Positions 16,642-24,913 of a DNA stretch of 64,000 bases are shown one piece after another. A program made the position numbers and the translations under genes. Where the stretch lies: NCBI RefSeq assembly GCF_000420085.1, contig NZ_ATUG01000003.1, forward strand, positions 1-64,000, read 5' to 3'. Positions within the stretch are counted from its first letter, which is position 1, and each line of letters opens with the position of its first letter. A model generated the notes under the pieces. The model worked only from the letters and a program-made list of their open reading frames with translations. It was not told where the DNA came from and ran no database searches. The stretch comes from Desulfospira joergensenii DSM 10085 (GTDB lineage Bacteria; Desulfobacterota; Desulfobacteria; Desulfobacterales; Desulfobacteraceae).

Positions 16642-18095
16642 TGAACGTCCTGGTAAAAATCCGGGGCAAGCTCCTCAAACCGGGTATACTGGCCGTGGAA
16701 ATGCATGAGGGCGGTTCCGATGGCTCCGTTTCGGTTTTTGGCAACAATGATCTCTGCCATTCCCTTTTTGGGGTTGTCCGGCTCCTTGTTGTATACCTCG
16801 TCCCGGTAAATAAAGGCGATGATGTCCGCATCCTGCTCCAGGGCTCCGGACTCCCTCAGATCCGACATCATGGGCCGTTTATCCGCCCGCTGTTCCAGCA
16901 TCCGGTTGAGCTGGGACAGGGCCACCACCGGTATGTTGAGTTCCTTGGCCAAGGCCTTGAGGGACCGGGAGATCTCAGCGATTTCCAGGTCCCGCCGGTC
17001 CGACTTGAACGGGGATTTCATGAGCTGGAGATAGTCGATGATCACAAGGCCCAGGTCTCCCTGCTTCTGGAGCAGTTTCCTGGCCTTTGCCCTCACATCC
17101 ATGGCCGAGATATTGGGGGTGTCATCGATGAAAATGGGAATCTCGTTAAGGAGCCCGGCCGCCTGGGTGGCGTTTCTCCAGTCTTCCTGGCTGATAAAAC
17201 CGGTGCGCAGACGGTTGGAGTCGATGCGGGCCTCCGAGGTCAAAAGCCTCATGGACAGCTGTTCATTGGACATTTCAAGGGAAAAGACCGCCACGGGCCT
17301 TCTCTCTTCCAGGGCCACGTTTCTGGCAATGTTCAGGGCAAAGGCGGTTTTTCCCATGCTGGGCCGGGCCGCCAGAATGATAAGATCCGAACCCTGGAGG
17401 CCCGAGGTGATGTTGTTCAGCCGGGTGTATCCGGTGGACAGGCCGGACAGACCGCCGTCCTTGCCCTGCTGCTCCTCCAGCTTGTCGATGTTCAGATCAA
17501 TGAGGTGACCCAGGTTCTGGAAAGAGGAACCGGTCTTTTTTTCTGAAATTTTAAAAATCTCGGATTCCGCATAATCAATGATTTCTTCCACGTCTCCGCT
17601 CTCTTCAAGACAGTTTTCAATGATCTTGGATGAGGCGTCAATGAGCAGCCGCAGGGTGGCCTTTCCCCGGATGATCCTGGCATAGTGAACGGCATTAACC
17701 GCCACCGGGGCGGAATCTGAAATGGAAGCCAGAAAAGCGGCCCCTCCGATGCTTTCCAGCTCTCCCTTTTCCTTGAGGGCATTGGCAACGGTGACAAGAT
17801 CTGCCGGCTCTTCCCGGGATGCCAATTCAAGGATCACCCTGAAGATCTTTTTATGGGCGCCTTTGTAAAAGTCATCCGGAGAGAGGATCTCCATGATATC
17901 AAAAAGATTGTTATTGTTGATGAAAACGGCGCTGAGCACCGATTCTTCCGCATCAATATCATGGGGAGGGGTCCGCTTGAGCAGGGGATCGGTTTTTATG
18001 GTCTTGTTCGGGGGCACGGCGGTTTTTATATAAAAGGATGAAAAGGTTCTTGGACAGTCTTTATCCCCCACGGCCTCCTGTGATTTCACGGCCAC
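16638..18095 (-). CDS. dnaB: Replicative DNA helicase DnaB
   Basis: The hexameric 5'-3' helicase of the replication fork. The N-terminal domain begins PPHDIDAEESVL; the RecA-like C-terminal domain has Walker A ARPSMGKTA (~residue 247), VFSLEM, LVIIDYLQLM, and LRESGALEQDADI. The start is uncertain: the first possible GTG (18095) gives 485 aa, but about 40 residues precede the conserved block; GTG codons at 18071 and 18017 are alternatives, the former only two bases after AGGAGG. No ATG precedes the conserved region. It follows rplI by about 55 bases and overlaps hflX. Confidence 0.93.
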   Translation of the reverse strand: MAVKSQEAVGDKDCPRTFSSFYIKTAVPPNKTIKTDPLLKRTPPHDIDAEESVLSAVFINNNNLFDIMEILSPDDFYKGAHKKIFRVILELASREEPADLVTVANALKEKGELESIGGAAFLASISDSAPVAVNAVHYARIIRGKATLRLLIDASSKIIENCLEESGDVEEIIDYAESEIFKISEKKTGSSFQNLGHLIDLNIDKLEEQQGKDGGLSGLSTGYTRLNNITSGLQGSDLIILAARPSMGKTAFALNIARNVALEERRPVAVFSLEMSNEQLSMRLLTSEARIDSNRLRTGFISQEDWRNATQAAGLLNEIPIFIDDTPNISAMDVRAKARKLLQKQGDLGLVIIDYLQLMKSPFKSDRRDLEIAEISRSLKALAKELNIPVVALSQLNRMLEQRADKRPMMSDLRESGALEQDADIIAFIYRDEVYNKEPDNPKKGMAEIIVAKNRNGAIGTALMHFHGQYTRFEELAPDFYQDVQ

Positions 18096-18149
18096 GGCAG
18101 GGATAAAAAGGGGGGAGGGGCCGGTAACCGGCCCTGCTCCCCCGGATGA

Positions 18150-18608
18150 TTATTTTTCTTCTTTTTCTTCGGGAACGATATTCACGGTGATCTTGGGTTC
18201 AACATCCTTGTAAAGCCGGATGGGAACCTGGTATTCCCCGATCTCCTTGATGGGTTCGGCAAGGAGGATGGAGCGGCGTTCCAGCATAATGTCCTGGCTG
18301 TTCAGGGCATCTTTGATGTCATGGGTGGTGACGGATCCGTAAAGATGTACATCCTCATGGACCTTGGCCTTGATGGTGCAGACCACTCCCTTGATGGTGT
18401 CGGCCATTTCTTCGGCCAGTTTTCTTTCCTTGGCAATCTGGAGTTCCAGCTTGGCCTTGGCCTGTTCCATTACCCTTTTGTTCTGGGGGGTGGCAACAAC
18501 GGCCTTGCCCTGGGGCAGAAGATAGTTGCGTCCGTATCCGGGCGCCACGTCAACTTCTGATCCTGCGATACCCAGTGTATCAATGGTTTCTTTTAATATG
18601 ACTTTCAT
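18150..18608 (-). CDS. rplI: 50S ribosomal protein L9
   Basis: 152 aa, the usual L9 length. The N-terminal rRNA-binding domain is clear (MKVILKE..DTLG..G..V.V..GYGRNYLLPQG.A), followed by the long connecting helix and the C-terminal domain; it ends with a short acidic KEEK tail. GGAGG lies five bases before the ATG. It sits between the DUF2232 membrane protein and dnaB, the standard order in this lineage. Confidence 0.97.
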   Translation of the reverse strand: MKVILKETIDTLGIAGSEVDVAPGYGRNYLLPQGKAVVATPQNKRVMEQAKAKLELQIAKERKLAEEMADTIKGVVCTIKAKVHEDVHLYGSVTTHDIKDALNSQDIMLERRSILLAEPIKEIGEYQVPIRLYKDVEPKITVNIVPEEKEEK

Positions 18609-18661
18609 GTAACCTCCAAAAAGGACCAGCTTAAAGTCAGGCTGGTTTTAAATTTTGTATC

Positions 18662-19591
18662 TCATTTTTGCGTATCAAGTTTCCTGAAATTGATCCAGTT
18701 GTCAAAGAATCCCAGGCCGATAACCAGAAGCAGCACATAGAGCTGAACGGCGATGAGGCTGTAACAGAAAACCTTAAGAGCCGTGGGTGATTCTTTTTTC
18801 TGGAAGAAAAATGATACAATGGCTATTCCTTGAAAAAAATAAACGAGCATTAAAACAATCAGGCAGTTCACACTCAGGTACTTGAGTGCATCGGCCGGCA
18901 GAAACAGGAGGATGCCCAGGATAATCACGGCCCAGACCAGGTGGTCCGGCGCCTGGTAGTGATTTAAGTTCTCCAGGTTCTTCAGACGGATTCCTTTTTT
19001 TTCCAGCAGCCTTTTCATGATCAGGATATTCATCCATACCGTGGACATGAGCGAGATGGTGAACATTCCCGGCAGAACAAATACAATTGCCGAGTTGAGC
19101 ATCTGGATCTGCTGCTCTTCTATGCCCATCTCCGAATAGACCTGCCGGCTCATGGTGAAGTACTGGGACATGTAATCGGAAAAAAGAGCCCCGAGGCTCT
19201 GCCCCTGGAGTCCTGAATATACCAGGAGTCCGGCCAGTCCCAGGCCCAGTATCCCAACCCCGGTCAGGATCATTGTCCGCTCAATGCCCATCTGCCGTTC
19301 AATGCATTCTCCGATGAGAAATCCGGTCATGAGCAGCACCCCGAAGTAAAGCAGATCAAATCCAAATCCCTGGGTCATGACCATCAGGGCGGCAAAACTG
19401 ACCGCCACGATGATCCCCCCGCTGTTCCTCCCCAGTTTCAGCCTGTAGAAAAGCACGGGCAGGGGAAGGAAAATCAGGGCAAAAACCCCGATGAGGGGAA
19501 ATGCAAAGATGATGGCAAAGATCACCATGCACAGGCAAATCCCCAGGATAATGTCCCGGATATAGGGCGCTTTTATGCTATTGCCGGTCAC
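18662..19591 (-). CDS. DUF2232 (YybS-like) polytopic membrane protein
   Basis: A 309-aa membrane protein with about eight hydrophobic segments (for example DIILGICLCMVIFAIIF and LVWAVIILGILLFL). It lies between rpsR and rplI, where DUF2232/YybS proteins are commonly found in deltaproteobacteria. I chose the GTG at 19591 because GGGAG precedes it and it clears the rpsR stop by 19 bases; the longer frame would run through rpsR. The function is unknown; similarity to ECF S-components has been proposed for the family. Confidence 0.8.
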   Translation of the reverse strand: MTGNSIKAPYIRDIILGICLCMVIFAIIFAFPLIGVFALIFLPLPVLFYRLKLGRNSGGIIVAVSFAALMVMTQGFGFDLLYFGVLLMTGFLIGECIERQMGIERTMILTGVGILGLGLAGLLVYSGLQGQSLGALFSDYMSQYFTMSRQVYSEMGIEEQQIQMLNSAIVFVLPGMFTISLMSTVWMNILIMKRLLEKKGIRLKNLENLNHYQAPDHLVWAVIILGILLFLPADALKYLSVNCLIVLMLVYFFQGIAIVSFFFQKKESPTALKVFCYSLIAVQLYVLLLVIGLGFFDNWINFRKLDTQK

Positions 19592-19610
19592 CTGCAATAC
19601 TCCCGTATCC

Positions 19611-19868
19611 TTAATACAGGGGTTTGCCCACAAAGGGCAGCAGGGCGATCTGACGGGATTGTTTGATGGCAATGGAGAGCTTGCGCTGGTGTTTCGCACA
19701 GGTTCCCGTGATCCTTCTTGGAATGATCTTGCCCCGTTCAGTGATGAATTGTTTTAATGCTTTGGGGTTTTTATAGTTGATTTCCATGCCGTCATCCACA
19801 CAGAATCTGCAGATTTTGCGCCGCTGGAAAAATTTGTTTTTACCTCCGCCTCGTTGACCTCTATACAT
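19611..19868 (-). CDS. rpsR: 30S ribosomal protein S18
   Basis: 85 aa with the S18 core (KICRFC, INYK, L..FI.ERGKI.PRRITGTCAKHQR.L..AIK.SR..ALLPF). The two-Cys CRFC plus C of GTCAKH is the zinc-ribbon form of S18. AAGGAG precedes the ATG. It is 23 bases after rpsF, and S18 binds S6 in the small-subunit platform. Confidence 0.97.
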   Translation of the reverse strand: MYRGQRGGGKNKFFQRRKICRFCVDDGMEINYKNPKALKQFITERGKIIPRRITGTCAKHQRKLSIAIKQSRQIALLPFVGKPLY

Positions 19869-19891
19869 AATAAATCTCCTTCAATCTTAAA

Positions 19892-20425
19892 TCAGTTCTG
19901 CTCTTCTTCGGCTTTTTCAGCCTCTTCAGCATCTGCCTCGACCTCTTTGGTTTCTTTTGCCTCTTCAGCTTCAGCTTCGGGTTCTTCCTCGGCTTCATCT
20001 GCAGGCTTTTCTTCCTCGGCTGCTTTTTCCAAAGCCTCAGCCTGTCTGGCTTCTTCTGCTTTGGCAGCGGATTCTGCAGATGCCTGGGCTGCTTTTTCAG
20101 CCTCTTCGACTTCCTGTGCCAGCGATTCGGCGGTCACGTCATCGGAAAGAAGGATGGTCATGAATTTCATTATATCGTCACTGAGACGAAAATTTCTTTC
20201 AAGTTCGGATACAAGGTCACCGGTGCCGCCGTAGGTGATGCAGGCGTAGTGGCCCCTGATTTTTTTTCTGATTTCATAGGCCAGTTTCTTATTGCCCCAT
20301 TCATCAAAATCTAAAAGAATTCCATTTTCCTTGGCAATGATATTTCTGACTTTGTCGAACAATTCTGTTCGAGCCTTTTCCTGGAGATCAGGGTCAGAAA
20401 TAAAAACAGTTTCATACTTCCTCAT
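19892..20425 (-). CDS. rpsF: 30S ribosomal protein S6 with long acidic tail
   Basis: 177 aa. Residues 1-100 are the S6 ferredoxin-like fold (MRKYETVFI.DP, then GNKKLAYEIRKK..G.Y). The remaining ~70 residues are an alanine/glutamate-rich tail, far longer than the tail of E. coli S6, which is itself polyglutamylated after translation. AAGGAG lies before the ATG at 20425. It is the first gene of the rpsF-rpsR-DUF2232-rplI-dnaB-hflX unit and has a strong promoter and two leader hairpins. Confidence 0.95.
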   Translation of the reverse strand: MRKYETVFISDPDLQEKARTELFDKVRNIIAKENGILLDFDEWGNKKLAYEIRKKIRGHYACITYGGTGDLVSELERNFRLSDDIMKFMTILLSDDVTAESLAQEVEEAEKAAQASAESAAKAEEARQAEALEKAAEEEKPADEAEEEPEAEAEEAKETKEVEADAEEAEKAEEEQN

Positions 20426-20429
20426 TTTA

Positions 20430-20506
20430 ACTCCTTGCGGATATAAAGCCCCGGCATTTGGCCGGAGCAAGGATTAATACTTCTGTCACCTGCCCATCAG
20501 GTGACT
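20430..20506 (-). promoter_or_regulatory. rpsF leader with two hairpins
   Basis: On the minus strand the leader between promoter and rpsF has a perfect 8-bp stem (GTCACCTG/CAGGTGAC, loop of five) near 20484-20505 and a second 8-bp stem with CCGG (GCTCCGGC/GCCGGGGC, loop CAAAT) near 20447-20467. Many bacteria carry an S6:S18-binding RNA in this position with a conserved CCG element. The second stem is a candidate, but I cannot confirm the consensus by eye. Confidence 0.4.
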
Positions 20507-20517
20507 AAAAACCATTC

Positions 20518-20546
20518 TATATACCACTATATACTCCAGGGGTCAA
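20518..20546 (-). promoter_or_regulatory. Sigma70 promoter of the rpsF operon
   Basis: TTGACC (20541-20546) and TATATA (20518-20523) on the minus strand with an exact 17-base spacer, ~95 bases upstream of the rpsF start. This is one of the best promoter matches in the window and fits a highly expressed ribosomal operon. Confidence 0.7.
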
Positions 20547-20869
20547 TTGCATTTTCGGATATCAAGCCTTAGGGGGGATGAGGGATAAGGCCGGGTTCAT
20601 AGGATCGGGACTGGAGCTTGGTGAAATAACCCCATTTTGGTGGTTGCTTTTGACCCGGATTGTCGAAATATAATCAAGGCATGATTCCTGGGGCGTAACC
20701 CCGGGTTTTGGTGATATAGAGTAAGTCTTTGATTATAAAATCTATTTTAATTAAAAAATCTGAAAGTCCTGAAAAGTGTTCCCGGATGGAATTCAACTTG
20801 CAAGGTTTGATCGAATTTTAGGGATTTTGCCCTGTTGGCCGCTGATGAAAATGGAAAAAGGGAAATCAG
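20547..20869. other. Divergent intergenic region between rpsF and the 94-aa gene
   Basis: Beyond the rpsF promoter this stretch shows a perfect TATAAT near 20670 on the plus strand without a well-spaced -35, and a small GGGGCGTAACCCC hairpin near 20689-20702. No gene is visible. Confidence 0.35.
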
Positions 20870-21154
20870 ATGTTTTTTGATGATCGGATGTCGGAAAAAG
20901 CAGTCAAATACGGGATTGGTAGGATAAGCGGAAACGGGAAATTTCATTTATTGGCCTCCCCGGCGGACAGGGACAGAATACAGCCCCTCTGCCTTTCCAG
21001 GCAATGGAAAACTGAAATGCTTTCAGGCAGGCCCGGTAAGTGGTTTGATGAAGAAGTCCGTGCGGTCCAGGCCCTTCGTAAACATAAAAAAGCCTGCCAA
21101 AAATGCCTTCGGGTAATAGAGAGTATTGAATTCAACCTGCCGCAGAACCCATGA
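20870..21154 (+). CDS. Small hypothetical protein with CxxC
   Basis: A 94-aa basic protein with one CQKC pair near residue 77 in a helical C-terminal segment. The ATG is preceded by GGGAAA and a TATAAT lies about 200 bases upstream. It is followed by leuS after ~140 bases. The composition is compatible with a real protein, but I recognise no family and the frame could be fortuitous. Confidence 0.35.
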   Translation: MFFDDRMSEKAVKYGIGRISGNGKFHLLASPADRDRIQPLCLSRQWKTEMLSGRPGKWFDEEVRAVQALRKHKKACQKCLRVIESIEFNLPQNP

Positions 21155-21291
21155 TCCATGGGAAGTGCCCTGTCTTTACCATCAAAAAGAAAGTGTCCCG
21201 GTCCTCCAACCCGGGCTTGCTATTTGGACCGGCTTATGGCATCTAATAGAGTTCACTATTAAAACAGATGCTTTGGAAAGGAATCAGGACC

Positions 21292-23895
21292 ATGGAGGAG
21301 CGGTACAACCCCGATGCTGTTGAGTCCAAATGGCAGGGATACTGGAATGAAAAAGGGCTTTTTAAGGTTTTTGAGGACCCGTCAAAGGAAAAATACTATC
21401 TTCTGGAGATGTTTCCCTATCCTTCGGGAAAGATCCACATCGGACATGTGAGAAACTATACCATCGGAGACGTGGTGGTCCGGTACAAGAGAATGAAGGG
21501 ATTCAACGTCATTCATCCCATGGGGTGGGATGCCTTTGGCATGCCGGCTGAGAATGCAGCCATTGACAACAACACCCATCCAGCGGCCTGGACCTACGAG
21601 AATATTAAGGCCATGGGAGCCCAGCTCAAAAAAATGGGGTTTTCCTATGACTGGGACCGGGAGATCGCCACCTGCCGTCCGGAATATTACCGGTGGGAGC
21701 AGTGGCTCTTTCTTAAGATGCTGGAAAAAGGCATGGCCTACCGCAAGGAGTCTTTTGTCAACTGGTGTGAGAAATGCCAGACCGTGCTTGCCAATGAACA
21801 GGTGGAGCAGGACAGGTGCTGGCGGTGTGGCAAGGTGGTCCAGCAAAAAAAGCTGTGGCAGTGGTTTTTCAGAATCACCGACTATGCCGAGGATCTTCTG
21901 GTCCACTGCGATAAACTTCCGGGCTGGCCCAACAAGGTCACGGTGATGCAGAAAAACTGGATCGGGAAGAGCGTGGGGTCTGAGCTCAAGTTTAAAATTG
22001 ACGGCCGGGACGAAGAGATTGAGGTGTTTACCACCCGGCCGGATACGGTTTTCGGCGCCACCTTCATGTGTTTGGCCCCGGAACACCCCCTGGTGGAATC
22101 CCTGAGCAGGGGAACGGATCAGGAGGCAGAGGTGACCGCCTTTATCGAAAAGGTGGCCAGCCAGGAGCGTTCCGCAGAGGGAATCGAAAAGTACGAAAAA
22201 GAAGGGGTGTTCACCGGAGCCCATTGCATCAACCCGGCCACGGGAAAGAAAATTCCCGTGTATACGGCCAATTTTGTTCTCATGGAATACGGAACCGGAG
22301 CCATCATGTCGGTACCGGCCGGAGACCAGAGGGACTTTGACTTTGCCAGAAAATACAAGCTTGAGATTATCCCGGTGGTTCAGCCGGAAGGAGAGCCCCT
22401 GGACGGAGCCACCATGGAAGAGGCCTATGCGGGAGAAGGGGTCCTGGTCAATTCCGGTGAGTTCAACGGCCTTGATAATAAAGAGGGGATGGAAACCATC
22501 ATCCAGTGGCTGGAAGAAAAGGGCAGGGGGAAAAAGGCCATCTCCTACAGACTCAGGGACTGGGGAATCTCCAGACAGCGGTATTGGGGCGCACCCATTC
22601 CCGTGATCCACTGCAATTCCTGCGGTGTGGTGCCCGTGCCTGAAGAGGATCTGCCCATCCTGCTGCCCGAAGATGCCAATCTGCTTGAAAAGGGTGGTTC
22701 CCCGCTTCCGACCCTGGATTATTTTGCCAAAACCACCTGTCCCCGATGCGGCAGGGAGGATGCCAGAAGGGATACCGACACCATGGATACCTTTGTGGAA
22801 TCCTCCTGGTACTATTTGCGGTACTGTTCTCCCCGGTATGATCAGGGCATGTTTGATCCCGATGCCGTAGGGTATTGGGGGCCCGTGGACCAGTATATCG
22901 GAGGTGTGGAACATGCGGTTCTTCATCTGCTCTATTCCCGGTACTTCATGCGGGTGCTCAAGGACCTGGGAATGATCGAGTTCAAGGAGCCCTTTACCCG
23001 GCTGCTCACCCAGGGCATGGTCTGCAAGGAAACCATGACCTGTCCGGAACACGGGTACCTTTTCCCGGAGCAGGCCGAGAAGGAATCTGACGGATCCCTG
23101 TCCTGTACCCTCTGCGGCAAGGATGTGGAGGTGGGACGGGTCATCAAGATGTCCAAGTCCAAGAAAAACGTGGTCGACCCCAATGAACTCCTGGAAAAAT
23201 ACGGGGCAGACGTGACCCGCCTCTTCTGCCTGTTTGCCGCCCCTCCGGAGAGGGATCTGGAGTGGAGTGAGGACGGGGTGGAGGGTGCCAACCGCTTTGT
23301 CAACCGGGTCTGGCGTCTGGCCCGGACCTGTCTGGACAAGATTGAAAAACCTTCATCCTATACCGGCCCGGCCTCCGGACTCAAGTCTTCCCATGCCAAG
23401 GACCTCTATATCAAGGCCAACCAGACCATCCAGAAAGTCGGGGAGGATATTGACAAGAGTTTTCATTTCAATACGGCCATTTCCGCGGTCATGGAACTGG
23501 TCAATGCCATGTACAATGTGGATATTGACAAGGCCGACCCGGAGATGAAATCGGTTCTTTACTTTTGTCTTGAGAATACGGTTCTTCTGCTCAGTCCCAT
23601 CATTCCCCATTTCAGCGAGGAACTCTTCGAGAAAATGGGCAAAAAGGGATCTGTTCTGGAACAGCCATGGCCGGACTTCAGAAAGGACAGTCTTGAGTCC
23701 GATGAGGTTCTGGTGGTGGTCCAGGTCAACGGCAAGCTCAGATCAAAATTTTCCGTCGGTGCAGATGCCGGCGAGGATCTTGTCCGGGAAAAGGCCCTGT
23801 CCGATGAGAAGATCAAAAAGCATATCCAGGATCAGCCGGTGAAAAAGATCATTGTGATCAGAAAAAAACAAACCCTAGTCAATATCGTGGTGTAA
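21292..23895 (+). CDS. leuS: Leucyl-tRNA synthetase
   Basis: 867 aa, standard LeuRS. The class I HIGH motif is PYPSGKIHIGH (about residue 47), the editing (CP1) domain has the threonine-rich FTTRPDTVFGATF, and KMSKS is KMSKSKKNV. Zinc-binding Cys clusters are present (CEKCQ...CWRCG and CNSCG...CPRCG). I start at the ATG giving MEERYNPDAVESKWQ, the family N-terminus; the upstream frame adds eight residues. The antisense strand carries a 556-codon open frame that I treat as a shadow. lptE follows after two bases. Confidence 0.97.
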   Translation: MEERYNPDAVESKWQGYWNEKGLFKVFEDPSKEKYYLLEMFPYPSGKIHIGHVRNYTIGDVVVRYKRMKGFNVIHPMGWDAFGMPAENAAIDNNTHPAAWTYENIKAMGAQLKKMGFSYDWDREIATCRPEYYRWEQWLFLKMLEKGMAYRKESFVNWCEKCQTVLANEQVEQDRCWRCGKVVQQKKLWQWFFRITDYAEDLLVHCDKLPGWPNKVTVMQKNWIGKSVGSELKFKIDGRDEEIEVFTTRPDTVFGATFMCLAPEHPLVESLSRGTDQEAEVTAFIEKVASQERSAEGIEKYEKEGVFTGAHCINPATGKKIPVYTANFVLMEYGTGAIMSVPAGDQRDFDFARKYKLEIIPVVQPEGEPLDGATMEEAYAGEGVLVNSGEFNGLDNKEGMETIIQWLEEKGRGKKAISYRLRDWGISRQRYWGAPIPVIHCNSCGVVPVPEEDLPILLPEDANLLEKGGSPLPTLDYFAKTTCPRCGREDARRDTDTMDTFVESSWYYLRYCSPRYDQGMFDPDAVGYWGPVDQYIGGVEHAVLHLLYSRYFMRVLKDLGMIEFKEPFTRLLTQGMVCKETMTCPEHGYLFPEQAEKESDGSLSCTLCGKDVEVGRVIKMSKSKKNVVDPNELLEKYGADVTRLFCLFAAPPERDLEWSEDGVEGANRFVNRVWRLARTCLDKIEKPSSYTGPASGLKSSHAKDLYIKANQTIQKVGEDIDKSFHFNTAISAVMELVNAMYNVDIDKADPEMKSVLYFCLENTVLLLSPIIPHFSEELFEKMGKKGSVLEQPWPDFRKDSLESDEVLVVVQVNGKLRSKFSVGADAGEDLVREKALSDEKIKKHIQDQPVKKIIVIRKKQTLVNIVV

Positions 23896-23897
23896 TC

Positions 23898-24410
23898 ATG
23901 GATAAAAAATTCGGCATTCTGCTGGCTCTGGTGATCATGGTATCTGTTTTTTCCTGCGGCTACCGGCTGGAAGGCGGGGGGTATATCAAGGAGAATGTCA
24001 CCCGGGTGGCTGTGGAGGTGTTTGAAAACAACAGCTCCCAGACCCGGGCCGGGCTGGCCTTCACCAATGAACTTATCCGGGAGATCCTTGAAAAAACAGA
24101 TACCAAGGTTGTGGATTCATCCCGGGCCACCCGGAGGATCGTCGGGGTGGTCAAGGCGATTAAATTTTCTACCCTGTCCCGGACCTCAACGGAAACCGTT
24201 GTGGAAAGAAGAGTGACCGCCGTTGTGGATGTGCGTCTCGTGGGTCCGGACGATGAGATCCTCTGGTCGGTCAGGGATTTTTCATCCCATGAAGATTATA
24301 CTGTGGCCGAGGATAAGGTTGATGATGATGGAAATATCCGGGAGGCTGTGGACAAAATCGCCACCCGGAGTGCCGAAAGACTGGTCAGCCAGATGATGGT
24401 GAACTTTTAA
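23898..24410 (+). CDS. lptE: LPS-assembly lipoprotein LptE
   Basis: A 170-aa lipoprotein: hydrophobic signal then lipobox VFSC with acylated Cys20, followed by GYRLEGG, the LptE opening. The body has the mixed alpha/beta pattern of LptE, the outer-membrane plug partner of LptD. It follows leuS by two bases, the same neighbour pairing seen in many bacteria, which strengthens the call. It implies a lipopolysaccharide outer membrane. Confidence 0.85.
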   Translation: MDKKFGILLALVIMVSVFSCGYRLEGGGYIKENVTRVAVEVFENNSSQTRAGLAFTNELIREILEKTDTKVVDSSRATRRIVGVVKAIKFSTLSRTSTETVVERRVTAVVDVRLVGPDDEILWSVRDFSSHEDYTVAEDKVDDDGNIREAVDKIATRSAERLVSQMMVNF

Positions 24411-24440
24411 GGCTCCGGCTTGAAAACCGGGTTTGGAAAG

Positions 24441-24487
24441 CAAAAGAGGCAGGCGCTGTAAGGATCTGAAACTCCCTAGAGCCTGCC
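24441..24487 (-). terminator. Probable rpsT terminator
   Basis: On the minus strand GGCAGGC (24481-24487) pairs with GCCTGCC (24448-24454) and is followed by TCTTTTGC. The loop is long (26 bases), so the terminator is only moderately convincing. It lies between convergent lptE and rpsT. Confidence 0.4.
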
Positions 24488-24561
24488 CCGGTCAAAAGGC
24501 AGGAGTTCCGGACCGGGTTGAATCCCTTGGGATGTAAGCCCCGGATCCGGACCCATGGATC

Positions 24562-24816
24562 TTATGCATTAACAAGCTTGGACAGTCTGGATATTTTCCT
24601 GGAAGCGGTTTTCTTATGAATGATCCCTTTTTTTGCGGCCTTGTGAAGCGCAGACTGTGTCTGCCGCATGAGTTCATCTTTGGCATCTTCACCGGCTTCC
24701 TTGGCAGCGCGGACCTTTTTCTCCAGGGTTTTAAGCGAGGTCTTTGCAGATTTGTTTCTAAGCCGTCTTACCTGACTCTGTTTTGCCCGTTTCTTTGCAG
24801 ATTTATGATTCGCCAA
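24562..24816 (-). CDS. rpsT: 30S ribosomal protein S20, TTG start
   Basis: 84 aa with the S20 signature (MANHKSAKKR..Q...RR..NKS.KT..KT, later SALHKAAKKG.IHK.TA.RK.SRL). The start codon is TTG followed directly by GCG AAT CAT, with AAGGAG ten bases upstream; there is no ATG option. E. coli rpsT also begins with UUG, and that weak start is part of its autoregulation, so the same may apply here. It is divergent from murJ. Confidence 0.95.
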   Translation of the reverse strand: MANHKSAKKRAKQSQVRRLRNKSAKTSLKTLEKKVRAAKEAGEDAKDELMRQTQSALHKAAKKGIIHKKTASRKISRLSKLVNA

Positions 24817-24877
24817 CTTGGTCTAGCTCCTTATGTTATTGTAATAAATATAATTATTAATATTTCAAATTAGACAG

Positions 24878-24904
24878 CTTATATGTTTTTCTATTTTTTG
24901 TCAA
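24878..24904 (-). promoter_or_regulatory. Putative rpsT promoter
   Basis: A consensus TTGACA (24899-24904) and TATAAG (24878-24883) on the minus strand, 15 bases apart, inside a very AT-rich stretch 65 bases before rpsT. The spacer is short, so the exact -10 is uncertain. Confidence 0.45.
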
Positions 24905-24913
24905 GGCAAACCT

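Noticed and set aside
21382..23052. 556-codon open frame antisense to leuS
   Set aside because: Long antisense frames arise from GC-rich codon use; leuS on the other strand is fully conserved, and the antisense product resembles nothing.
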